Below, one piece after another: positions 1 to 6,850 of a stretch of 17,125 nucleotides of DNA. Origin of the DNA: Nitrospirales bacterium (GTDB taxonomy: Bacteria; Nitrospirota; Thermodesulfovibrionia; Thermodesulfovibrionales; Dissulfurispiraceae); the NCBI GenBank assembly GCA_020846375.1, contig JADLDZ010000155.1, forward strand, positions 1 through 17,125. Reading direction: 5' to 3'. Position numbers and translations under genes: made by a program. Under the pieces are notes generated by a model. The model saw nothing but the letters and a program-made list of their open reading frames with translations, was not told where the DNA came from and searched no databases. Positions within the stretch are counted from its first letter, which is position 1, and the number at the start of each line of letters is the position of its first letter.

Positions 1-272
1 GGACAGAGGAGATTGCCCACGCTCAGGCCGCGAGAGAGGGCGTGGAGGAGCTTACCCCGGACAGGATGGACATCATACGGTTCATGAGGGAGTATTACCG
101 GAAATATGATTTTTTCCCCCTGCTCGGAGCGGTGTGCAGGAATATTCACCGGCCGGGGGACTGTTTCAGTGAGACATTTCTGCCCCCCCTGACGGCGTGG
201 AAGATAGCGGGACTCCCCCGGCCCGATGAACATGTTGCCGCCTATCTGCGCGGCGAAGGGGGCGTGACGTAG
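1..272 (+). CDS. DsrC/TusE-family sulfur-relay-like protein (3' part)
   Basis: This is the C-terminal part, 89 residues, of a small protein whose reading frame is open to the left edge, so the true start lies outside. The visible sequence follows the DsrC/TusE pattern: an ELTP helix start, IIRFMREYYRKY, and near the end AWKIAGLPRP. In DsrC and TusE the matching end is close to CKIAGLPKPTGCV, where one or two cysteines carry persulfide sulfur. Here the first cysteine position is tryptophan and the second is lost (PDEHV), with a longer tail after it. Two other cysteines, 9 residues apart (codons at 135 and 162), lie upstream. The family is known to pass sulfur to tRNA thiolation or to dissimilatory sulfite reductase. 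Without the usual cysteines this copy may be regulatory or structural. It ends 13 bases before the next gene, so the two are probably cotranscribed. Confidence 0.8.
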   Translation, partial: TEEIAHAQAAREGVEELTPDRMDIIRFMREYYRKYDFFPLLGAVCRNIHRPGDCFSETFLPPLTAWKIAGLPRPDEHVAAYLRGEGGVT

Positions 273-285
273 CGGGAGGCGCTCC

Positions 286-2241
286 ATGAACAGACTCGCA
301 ACGGAAAGGTCTCCCTACCTCAGACATGCCGCTGACCAGAAGATCCGGTGGTACCCCTGGTGCGACGAGGCCTTCGAAAAGGCGCGGCAGGAGGACAAAC
401 CCCTCTTCCTCAGCTCCGGAGCGGTGTGGTGCCACTGGTGCCACGTAATGGCAAAGGAGAGCTTTTTCGACGAGGAGGCGGCGCAGATCCTGAACGACCA
501 CTTCATCTCCATAAAGCTGGACAGGGATGAGAGGCCCGAGATCGACCGGAGGTACCAGAAAGCGGTGTCCGCCATGGGCGCCGGGGGAGGGTGGCCCCTC
601 ACCGTTTTTCTGACTCCGGACAGGAAGCCTTTTTTCGGGGGCACCTACTTCCCCCCTGAGGATGTTTACGGGCGGCCGGGCTTCAAGAAGGTGCTGCGTG
701 CGGTGATCGAGCTGTACCGGACGAAGAGGGACGAGGTCTCCCGCTACACCGACGAGCTCATGGCGTTCATCAGGCCCGGGGCGCTGCCACTGGGAGAGGT
801 GAGCACCGCCCTGCTCGATACGGCGCTGCGGGGGATGGGCTCCCTCTTTGATCCGCAGAACGGCGGGTTTGGAACCGCCCCGAAGTTCCCCGCTCCCGGA
901 GCGCTGGGATTCCTGCTCAACCGCTTCTTTTTCGCCCGTGAGGAGGGCGTCGGGCTCATGGTGCGGAAAACCCTCACGGCGATGGCGAAGGGCGGGTTCC
1001 ATGACCAGCTCAGGGGCGGTTTCCACCGGTATTCCGTCGATGCGTCCTGGACCGTCCCCCATTTCGAGAAGATGGCGGACGATAATGCATGGCTCCTGAG
1101 GAACTACAGCGATGCCTGTTCCGTTTTCGGGGACGGGTATTTCAGGGAAGTGGCCCGGGGGATCATCGCCTTTACCGTTGCCGTGCTCTCCGACCCCGAC
1201 GGCGGATTCTATGCGAACCAGGACGCCGATGTCACCCCGGATGACGAGGGAGGGTACTTCACCTGGACGGAAGAGGAGTTCCGGGATGCCCTTCCTGCCG
1301 GGGAGTATGAAGTGCTTTCCCTGCATCTCCTCCATGAAAGGGGTGCCACGCATCACGATCCCTCCAGGAAGGTCCTCTTCGTCGCCGCGGAGCCGAAGGA
1401 GATCGCCGCCCGGACCGGCAGGCAGGAGGAAGAGATCAGGGAGATCATTACGCGGGGCAAGGAAAAGCTGCTCCAGGCCAGGGACAGGCGGAAAGCACCC
1501 TTCGTGGACAGCACCCTCTATACTTCCCTGAACGGAATGTTTATCACCGCCTACCTGAAGGCGTTCAGGGTCCTGGGGGAGGAGTGGATCAGGGACTTCG
1601 CCCTGAAGAGCCTTCACCGGACGCTGCGGGAACACCGCACCGGCGGCGTCCTGCTCCACACTGCGGGAGTCAAGGCCCTCCTGGACGACCATATCTACCT
1701 GATCGAAGCATTGCATGCCGCCTATGAGGAGACGGGGGATACCGCCTGGCTCACTGAGGCGGACGGCCTGATGGAGCACTGCCTGGAACGCTTCTGGGAC
1801 GCCTCCGAAGGGGGCTTCTTCGATGCGGAGACCGAAGTTCTGGGCGTGCGGCTGAAGGGGATGGAAGATATCCCCCACCCTTCGGCCAATGCGGTGGGTA
1901 TTCCGCTCCTCCTCTCCCTTGCCGATGCCACCGGGAAAGAGAAGTACCGCGACTATGCCGGGAAGGCGCTGCATGCCTTTGCCGCACAGGCAGGGGACTT
2001 CGGGGTGCATGCAGGCAGCTATTTCAGCGCGGTGGATGCGTATTTCTCTCTGCTTACGCTGACGGTGGAGGCTTCCCCGGGGAGTGCCCTCGCCCGCGCT
2101 GCCCTCGATGCGTTCCGACCCTATAAGAGCATCGTCTATCGTGGGGATACGGGACGCGTTATCCCCTGCTCCAGGGATGCCTGCTACGAGCCGGTCGAGA
2201 GCCCCGGGACGCTCCGTACGATACTGACTGCAGGGAAGTAA
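286..2241 (+). CDS. Thioredoxin-domain protein, YyaL/DUF255 family
   Basis: A 651-residue cytoplasmic protein of the DUF255 family (bacterial YyaL, animal SPATA20). The N-terminal thioredoxin-like domain covers about residues 1-165. It carries the hallmark WCHWCHVM with the redox pair C49 and C52, the segment KLDRDERPEID, and GGGWPLTVFLTPD with the cis-proline P104. The rest resembles an (alpha/alpha)6 barrel like that of glycan-processing enzymes, with GGFGTAPKFPAP and VPHFEKM, both typical of the family. Length is close to the usual 650-700. The start is supported by GGGAGG at 274-279, six bases before the ATG. The reaction of the family is not established. It follows the DsrC-like gene by 13 bases, which suggests a shared transcript and perhaps a thiol-related role, but that is inference. 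Confidence 0.92.
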   Translation: MNRLATERSPYLRHAADQKIRWYPWCDEAFEKARQEDKPLFLSSGAVWCHWCHVMAKESFFDEEAAQILNDHFISIKLDRDERPEIDRRYQKAVSAMGAGGGWPLTVFLTPDRKPFFGGTYFPPEDVYGRPGFKKVLRAVIELYRTKRDEVSRYTDELMAFIRPGALPLGEVSTALLDTALRGMGSLFDPQNGGFGTAPKFPAPGALGFLLNRFFFAREEGVGLMVRKTLTAMAKGGFHDQLRGGFHRYSVDASWTVPHFEKMADDNAWLLRNYSDACSVFGDGYFREVARGIIAFTVAVLSDPDGGFYANQDADVTPDDEGGYFTWTEEEFRDALPAGEYEVLSLHLLHERGATHHDPSRKVLFVAAEPKEIAARTGRQEEEIREIITRGKEKLLQARDRRKAPFVDSTLYTSLNGMFITAYLKAFRVLGEEWIRDFALKSLHRTLREHRTGGVLLHTAGVKALLDDHIYLIEALHAAYEETGDTAWLTEADGLMEHCLERFWDASEGGFFDAETEVLGVRLKGMEDIPHPSANAVGIPLLLSLADATGKEKYRDYAGKALHAFAAQAGDFGVHAGSYFSAVDAYFSLLTLTVEASPGSALARAALDAFRPYKSIVYRGDTGRVIPCSRDACYEPVESPGTLRTILTAGK

Positions 2242-2333
2242 AGAAAGATACGGAGAGGAGGAGACCCGCCGATTGTAGCATTATTGTAATCCCCTTTGCC
2301 GTGATCGCACGAACTCAGCCTGCATACAACACC

Positions 2334-3359
2334 CTAATGCACCAGCAGGATCGCCGCCGCATAAATGAGATACAACACGCCGCCGAGGAGCACTGTCCAG
2401 GGGGATACCTTCCGGCGGAAATGGATTTCCGCGACCAGTATCAGCGCGGAGACGAGCGCCAGCGCGGCAGAGAGAAGGCCGAGCCCCGAGAGCCTCCATT
2501 CGGTGAACAGCAGGCCCACCGATACGGGAAAGGTAGACTGGAACACCATGGCGCCGGTGATATTCCCCATGGCCAGTGTATCCCTGCCCTTCAGGGTCCA
2601 GGTGATGCTGTTGAACTTCTCGGGTAGTTCCGTTGCAACGGGAGCGACCAGCAGGGCGAAGAGCAGCGGGTTCATGCCCCAGGAGGCGGAGAGCTTCTCG
2701 ATGCTCCCCACGAAGACATGCGCGCCGCCGACCATGAGGCCGAGCGCCGCCAGCACCTGGAAGAGGATGGGACAGAGCCCCTCCCGTCCATGGTCCGTCC
2801 CTCCCTTTGGCCGCCGCAGTCCGAAGGCAACAAGCTTTCGGAGGTACAGCTCCTGTGTGTGCATGATACCTTCGCTCTCGCCGGTGAAGGTCTTGTAGGC
2901 ATACACCAGATACCCCGCAACGAGCAGGAGGGCGATAACGGCATGCCCCCTGACGAAAACCGGCAGAAAGATGGCCGTGCCGTAGAGCGCGATGAAGAAG
3001 AGCAGGTCCCTCTTCAGGGAAGAGGCTTCGATATGCAGCTCGAATCCCCTTTTCTTCCTGAAGAAGCTGACGGCCACCGCGAGTCCCACGAGAAAAAAAG
3101 CGAGGGTGGAGAGCATGAAGGGTGCCCCGAGAATGGCCCCTACCCCGATGCTCTGCGAAGTGCTTCCTCCATGTATCAATATGGCGACGAGGGGGAGAAT
3201 GGTTTCCGGGAGGGCCGTGCCCACTGCCGCGAGAAGGCTTCCTACCACGGCCTGTGAAAGAGAAAGCCTCCTGCCGAGTACCTCTACCCCGTTGGTAAAG
3301 ATCTCGGCGCTCGCCAGGATCATGAAAAGGCTGAGGAGGAGAAAGAGTAGCTCTGTCAT
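2334..3359 (-). CDS. Sodium/calcium exchanger family (CaCA) membrane protein
   Basis: A 341-residue inner-membrane protein made mostly of hydrophobic helices, about ten. It shows the two inverted alpha repeats of the Ca2+/cation antiporter superfamily. Alpha-1 is GTALPETILP (E52), followed by the glycine-rich IGVGAILGAPF. Alpha-2 is VATELPEKFNSITW (E247), followed by GNITGAMVFQSTFP. The paired acidic residues in the two PE motifs are the expected ion-binding positions. A hydrophilic loop at about residues 155-197 joins the halves. The family exchanges Na+ or H+ for Ca2+ or related cations; the ion used here cannot be told from sequence. The ATG begins three bases after the stop codon of the universal stress gene and has no well-spaced ribosome site, so translation is probably coupled to it. 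Confidence 0.88.
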   Translation of the reverse strand: MTELLFLLLSLFMILASAEIFTNGVEVLGRRLSLSQAVVGSLLAAVGTALPETILPLVAILIHGGSTSQSIGVGAILGAPFMLSTLAFFLVGLAVAVSFFRKKRGFELHIEASSLKRDLLFFIALYGTAIFLPVFVRGHAVIALLLVAGYLVYAYKTFTGESEGIMHTQELYLRKLVAFGLRRPKGGTDHGREGLCPILFQVLAALGLMVGGAHVFVGSIEKLSASWGMNPLLFALLVAPVATELPEKFNSITWTLKGRDTLAMGNITGAMVFQSTFPVSVGLLFTEWRLSGLGLLSAALALVSALILVAEIHFRRKVSPWTVLLGGVLYLIYAAAILLVH

Positions 3360-3362
3360 TTC

Positions 3363-4238
3363 CTACCGGACGATCAGCACAGGGCAGCGCGAGGACTTTA
3401 TCACGGATTCGGAAACGCTTCCGATCAGCATTTCCCTGATGTGCGATATCCCCCTGGCCCCCATGATGATAAGGTTTGCGTCTCGTTCTGCAGCCGCTTG
3501 GATGATTGCTTTATAGGGAATCCCTATAGTGACGAAATTCTCCACGCCGCCGCCGCGCAGGAAGGAGCAGAGGTTCTCCCCTGCCTCGCGCTGCAGGTGC
3601 CGCGTGTATTCGTCCTTCTCGGTCTCGCTGATCTCCCGCAGCTTTGCGAAGCTCTTCTCCAGGGCGAGGCTTGACACCACGTGGACCAGGGTCAGGCCGG
3701 CAGCGCTCTTCTCCGCCAGGGAGCGGGCCGCCTCTGCGGCCTTTCGTGAATTTTCGGAGAAATCGACCGCACAGACGATCCTTTTTACCTCCACCGTTCC
3801 CAGGGAGGCCCTTTCCGCCTTCTCCCCCCGAACGACCAGGAGGGGGACTGCAAGGGACCGTATCAGCCGCTCCGAGCTGCTTGGGCGTATCAGGTGCGAC
3901 TGGTGGCCGAGGACGAGGATATCGGAAGCAAGCTCCCGGAAGCGGGAGGCAAAGGTCTCCGCCAGTCTGCCCGCTGTGATGGAATGGACTGCCCGGACTC
4001 CCTGCGCAGAGACCCGCTGCTCCCATTCCTGCAGAAGCGCCCGGTCGGCTTCCTTTTCCTTTTCGAGGTAGGGTGTCATGTAGGCGGGAGGGGTGAGGGC
4101 ATAGTCCATCACATGCAGCAGGTGCACCTCCGCTTCTTTCTCTCCACAGGTCCGGGCGAGCCAGAGGGCATAGGCAAGCACCTTTTCCGTATCGCTTCCG
4201 AGATCGACGGCAGCCAGAATTTTTCGACAGGTCATCAT
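3363..4238 (-). CDS. Universal stress protein, two tandem UspA domains
   Basis: A 291-residue protein of two UspA domains. Domain 1 starts at KILAAVDLGSD and ends at VPLLVVRG. Domain 2 starts at KRIVCAVDFSENS and ends with the ATP-binding signature GARGISHIREMLIGS (G-x2-G-x9-G-S), then CPVLIV. Domain 1 lacks that glycine pattern (GHQSHLIRPSSSERL), so only the second domain is likely to bind nucleotide. An upstream in-frame ATG at 4301 lies almost inside the likely promoter and has no ribosome site. The ATG at 4238, or the next codon, matches normal UspA starts and has GGGGA about eight bases before it. It is followed after three bases by the exchanger gene, so the pair probably forms a stress-linked ion-transport operon. 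Confidence 0.88.
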   Translation of the reverse strand: MMTCRKILAAVDLGSDTEKVLAYALWLARTCGEKEAEVHLLHVMDYALTPPAYMTPYLEKEKEADRALLQEWEQRVSAQGVRAVHSITAGRLAETFASRFRELASDILVLGHQSHLIRPSSSERLIRSLAVPLLVVRGEKAERASLGTVEVKRIVCAVDFSENSRKAAEAARSLAEKSAAGLTLVHVVSSLALEKSFAKLREISETEKDEYTRHLQREAGENLCSFLRGGGVENFVTIGIPYKAIIQAAAERDANLIIMGARGISHIREMLIGSVSESVIKSSRCPVLIVR

Positions 4239-4313
4239 GTACAGTGTCCCCGGATGATTTATAGAATGGCCGCTTTCCCGCAAAAAGGCAGGCGCGGACA
4301 TTCTTTCAATTTA

Positions 4314-4319
4314 ATTATA
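4314..4319 (-). promoter_or_regulatory. Candidate -10 box for the universal stress gene
   Basis: On the minus strand this reads TATAAT within a very AT-rich stretch (4302-4330), about 75 bases before the chosen start. No good -35 box is visible at 16-18 bases, so only the -10 element is proposed. Its position argues against the upstream ATG at 4301 as the start. Confidence 0.4.
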
Positions 4320-4382
4320 TAATATACGATAACAGGGTCGGCACACGGTAAGCGGTGCCGGAAGCGGGAATACGCGGGGGAG

Positions 4383-4411
4383 CGAAAAGCAGGGGCGGGG
4401 TGAACCGCCCC
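4383..4411 (-). terminator. Intrinsic terminator after the HU gene
   Basis: Ten bases past the HU stop codon the minus strand forms a 7-bp all-GC stem, GGGGCGG with CCGCCCC (4405-4411 with 4392-4398), around a 6-base loop. It is followed by TGCTTTTC. This is a short but convincing rho-independent terminator that separates HU from the universal stress gene. Confidence 0.7.
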
Positions 4412-4420
4412 CACCAGTTA

Positions 4421-4693
4421 TTATCGTATCGAGTCTTTCAGGGTCTTTCCGGCGGTAAATTTCGGGATCTTCGTAGCGGGAATCTTGATCTCCGCTCCGG
4501 TCCTCGGGTTGCGGCCCTTCCGCGCCTTTCTCTTCGAAACGGAAAACGTGCCGAAGCCGACGAGGGTGACTTTCTGACCTTTCTTGAGGGAAACCTTTAC
4601 TGCGTCCAGTGTCGCGTCGAGAGCCTTCGTCGCATCAGCCTTCGTAAGGCCTGCTCCCGAAGCAATCTTGTCGATGAGCTCTGCTTTTGTCAT
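4421..4693 (-). CDS. hup: HU-family DNA-binding protein
   Basis: A 90-residue histone-like protein that bends and compacts DNA as a dimer. The N-terminal helices MTKAELIDKIASGAGLTK are typical. The core VTLVGFGTFSVSKRKARKGR matches the HU signature. The DNA-binding arm has RNPRTGAEIKIPA with the intercalating proline, and the C-terminus is the usual PKFTAGKTLKDSI. The ATG at 4693 gives the standard HU length, with GAGGGGGG about ten bases upstream. A GTG at 4702 would add three residues but lies almost on top of that ribosome site. The gene has its own strong promoter and terminator, so it is a single-gene unit although it sits between polA and the stress operon on the same strand. HU rather than IHF is favoured by the homodimer-like sequence; this is not proven. 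Confidence 0.93.
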   Translation of the reverse strand: MTKAELIDKIASGAGLTKADATKALDATLDAVKVSLKKGQKVTLVGFGTFSVSKRKARKGRNPRTGAEIKIPATKIPKFTAGKTLKDSIR

Positions 4694-4730
4694 TCTCTTC
4701 ACTCCCCCCTCTTATTGACGATATGGATTA

Positions 4731-4747
4731 GAAAGTCTCGAACTTTC
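4731..4747. repeat. Inverted repeat in the HU leader
   Basis: GAAAGT-CTCGA-ACTTTC is a 6-bp perfect inverted repeat with a 5-base centre. It lies just downstream of the predicted HU transcription start, where it could be an operator or a small leader hairpin. Confidence 0.35.
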
Positions 4748-4754
4748 GGTATAC

Positions 4755-4783
4755 ACAATAACAGGAAGGCTTTTATTTGTCAA
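4755..4783 (-). promoter_or_regulatory. Sigma70-type promoter of the HU gene
   Basis: On the minus strand a perfect TTGACA (4778-4783) is followed by a 17-base spacer and TATTGT (4755-4760). Transcription would start near 4748, leaving a leader of about 55 bases before the HU ATG. Confidence 0.65.
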
Positions 4784-4837
4784 GTGGAAAAATGGCGATT
4801 TTCCGGCGTTTTTGCGGCATCCTCCAGGGGAAAAGCG

Positions 4838-6682
4838 TCAATGGGCCTCCGCCCAGTTCCCACCCCACCCGATCTCCACCTTCAGCGGAACGGAGAGGGC
4901 GAGGGAGTGCTCCATCTCATGCCGAATCATTGCCGTGACTCCCTCCCGTTCGTGCCCGGGAGCATCGAAGAGGAGCTCATCGTGGATCTGGAGCACCATC
5001 CGGGTGGAGAAACCCCCTTCCCTGAGCCTCTTCGCGATGCGGATCATGGCGATCTTGATGAGATCGGCGGCGGTCCCCTGTATGGGGGAGTTGACCGCCA
5101 GCCTCTCCGCCTGCTGCCGCACATTTGCGTTGGAGTTCCCGATTTCGGGGAGCGGTCGTGTTCTCCCCAGCAGGGTGGAGACGCATCCCGTCCGCCGTGC
5201 CGCTTGTATGGTGGCGTCGATATAATCCCTCACCCCCGGATGTTGGGAAAAGTACCTCTCGATATAGGCGGAAGCCTCCGGCGGAGGGATGCCGAGGGCC
5301 TCGGAGAGCCCGTACGGGCTCATTCCGTATACCACGCCGAAATTCACCACCTTCGCTATCCTCCTCATCCCGGCATCCACCTCTTCGATGGGAACTCCGA
5401 ATAATTCGGAGGCGGTGCGCGCATGGATGTCGCTGTTCCTGCTGAAGGCGTCGATCAGGCCCCTGTCCCCGCTCATGTGCGCCAGGATGCGCAGCTCGAT
5501 CTGCGAATAATCGGCGGAGATGAGGACATGGCCCTCGTCCGCGATGAATGCCTCCCTGATCCGTATCCCCCACTCCCCCCGGACAGGGATGTTCTGGAGG
5601 TTCGGCTCGCTGCTGCTGAGCCTGCCGGTGGCGGTCACGGTCTGGTTGAAGGAGGTGTGTATCCTGCCCGTCTTCCTGTTGAGCAGTTTCGGCAGGGCAT
5701 CCGCATAGGTTGTCTTCAGCTTGTGCAGGGTCCGGTAGTTGAGCACCTCTCCGGGGAGTTCATGGGCCTTTGCCAGTTCCTCCAGAACGTCCATGCCTGT
5801 CGAATACCCCGTCTTCGTCTTTTTCCCCGGCTTGAGGCCGAGGTTTTCGAAGAGCACCTTTCCGAGCTGCCGGGGGGAGTTGATGTTGAAGGTCTCCCCG
5901 GCAAGGGCGTAGATTCTTGCCTCGATACCGCCGAGTTCTCTCTCCAGTTCCCTGGACAGCTTCTCCAGCTTCCCGGTATCGATCCGTATCCCGACCTCCT
6001 CCATATCGATGAGAACGGAGAGGAGGGGCATTTCGATATCGAAATACAATTTCTCCAGGCCCCTTTCCCTGAGCAGGGGGAAGAGGATGTCGCGAAGCTC
6101 CATGGCCAGTTCGGCGTCTTCCGCCGCATACCGGGTCGCCTCTTCCGGCGGGACCTCCGCAAAGGATTTCTCCTTGCCGGCAACCTCGGTGTATGCCCTT
6201 TTCCGGTGGGACAGGTATTCCAGCGAGACGTCCCCGAGGCTGTGGCCCGGTTTGTTGGGGTTCAGCAGATAGGAAGCCAGCATCGTATCATAGAGAGCGC
6301 CCTGCGCCCGGATGCCCTCTTTGCGGAGGATGAGGATGTCATACTTCAGGTTATGCCCGATCTTGGCGACGGAGGCATTTTCGAGAGCACCCTTGAGGAG
6401 GGGCAGCGCATCCGGGAGGTTGGGGCCGGAGAGGTGGCGCAGCGGAACATAACAGGCGCGCCCTTTTTCCCTGCACAGGGCGATGCCTACCACCCTGTCG
6501 GACAGCGGATCAACCCCGGTGGCCTCGACATCGAACGCCAGCTCCCGCAGGGTATAGTCGGCAGCCGGCACAGGGCGACTTCCCGGCAAGAAAACAGCGA
6601 GATCATCCCGTGCCTCTTGCCCGCTCTCTTCTTTCTTGTTTTCGTTGAAAAGCGAATATTGCTCCATTCTGTTGCGCCTCAT
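4838..6682 (-). CDS. polA: DNA polymerase I, 3'-5' exonuclease and polymerase domains only
   Basis: A 614-residue Klenow-like enzyme for gap filling in repair and Okazaki-fragment maturation. The 3'-5' exonuclease has all metal-binding motifs: FDVEATG (D51, E53), NLKYD (N111, D115) and YAAED (Y185, D189), so proofreading should be active. The polymerase has TGRLSSSEPNLQNIP, motif A DYSQIELR (D391), motif B RRIAKVVNFGVVYG (R440, K444, F448, Y452) and motif C QIHDE (H567, D568, E569). The entire 5' nuclease domain is missing; it is encoded separately upstream (8931-9872). Full-length enzymes are about 870-930 residues. The start could be the first ATG or M6 (6667), which has GAGG nine bases before it; neither has a strong ribosome site. 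It follows the PilZ gene after a 168-base spacer filled with an inverted repeat array. Confidence 0.96.
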   Translation of the reverse strand: MRRNRMEQYSLFNENKKEESGQEARDDLAVFLPGSRPVPAADYTLRELAFDVEATGVDPLSDRVVGIALCREKGRACYVPLRHLSGPNLPDALPLLKGALENASVAKIGHNLKYDILILRKEGIRAQGALYDTMLASYLLNPNKPGHSLGDVSLEYLSHRKRAYTEVAGKEKSFAEVPPEEATRYAAEDAELAMELRDILFPLLRERGLEKLYFDIEMPLLSVLIDMEEVGIRIDTGKLEKLSRELERELGGIEARIYALAGETFNINSPRQLGKVLFENLGLKPGKKTKTGYSTGMDVLEELAKAHELPGEVLNYRTLHKLKTTYADALPKLLNRKTGRIHTSFNQTVTATGRLSSSEPNLQNIPVRGEWGIRIREAFIADEGHVLISADYSQIELRILAHMSGDRGLIDAFSRNSDIHARTASELFGVPIEEVDAGMRRIAKVVNFGVVYGMSPYGLSEALGIPPPEASAYIERYFSQHPGVRDYIDATIQAARRTGCVSTLLGRTRPLPEIGNSNANVRQQAERLAVNSPIQGTAADLIKIAMIRIAKRLREGGFSTRMVLQIHDELLFDAPGHEREGVTAMIRHEMEHSLALSVPLKVEIGWGGNWAEAH

Positions 6683-6690
6683 AAAGAAAG

Positions 6691-6850
6691 GCAGAGTGAG
6701 GCAGATAACGGCAGAGTAAGACAGAGAGAAGCAGTATAAAACAGAGTAAAACAGGCAAAGAGTTAAGATAAAAGAAGTCGGATGACTGCTGTTTTTCTGT
6801 CTTACTCTGTCGTTATCTGTCTTATTCTGCTTTATTCTGCCTTTTCCTGT
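6691..6850. repeat. Inverted arrays of a 10-bp repeat (7 units facing 6)
   Basis: The left arm, 6691-6760, is seven direct units of exactly 10 bp with consensus RCAGAGTAAR. The right arm, 6791-6850, is six units of YTTAYTCTGY, the reverse complement. A 30-base centre separates them. Units vary but keep CAG/CTG in register. Transcribed, the arms could pair into a long imperfect hairpin; 6701-6730 against 6791-6820 matches best. The right arm begins at the base next to the PilZ stop codon, and the left arm ends eight bases before the polymerase ATG. Confidence 0.85.

Noticed and set aside
166..2010. A 614-codon open frame on the minus strand
   Set aside because: It lies fully opposite the DUF255 gene, which has a clear family match and ribosome site. 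The frame is a by-product of high GC and has no recognisable motif.
2242..2333. Bidirectional terminator between the convergent DUF255 and exchanger genes
   Set aside because: The only stem found (GATTGTA with TTGTAATC) depends on wobble pairs and lacks a clean T-run on either strand.
4786..4804. Terminator for the polymerase gene (GGAAAA/TTTTCC stem)
   Set aside because: The stem is short, AT-rich, lies 30-50 bases past the stop and has no T-run beyond the stem itself.
5423..6739. A 438-codon plus-strand frame
   Set aside because: It is antisense to the polymerase gene, whose catalytic motifs are all present, and it runs into the repeat array.
6691..6850. CRISPR-like array
   Set aside because: The units are 10 bp, directly abutting and diverged, in two opposite orientations. 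There are no spacers and no cas genes.
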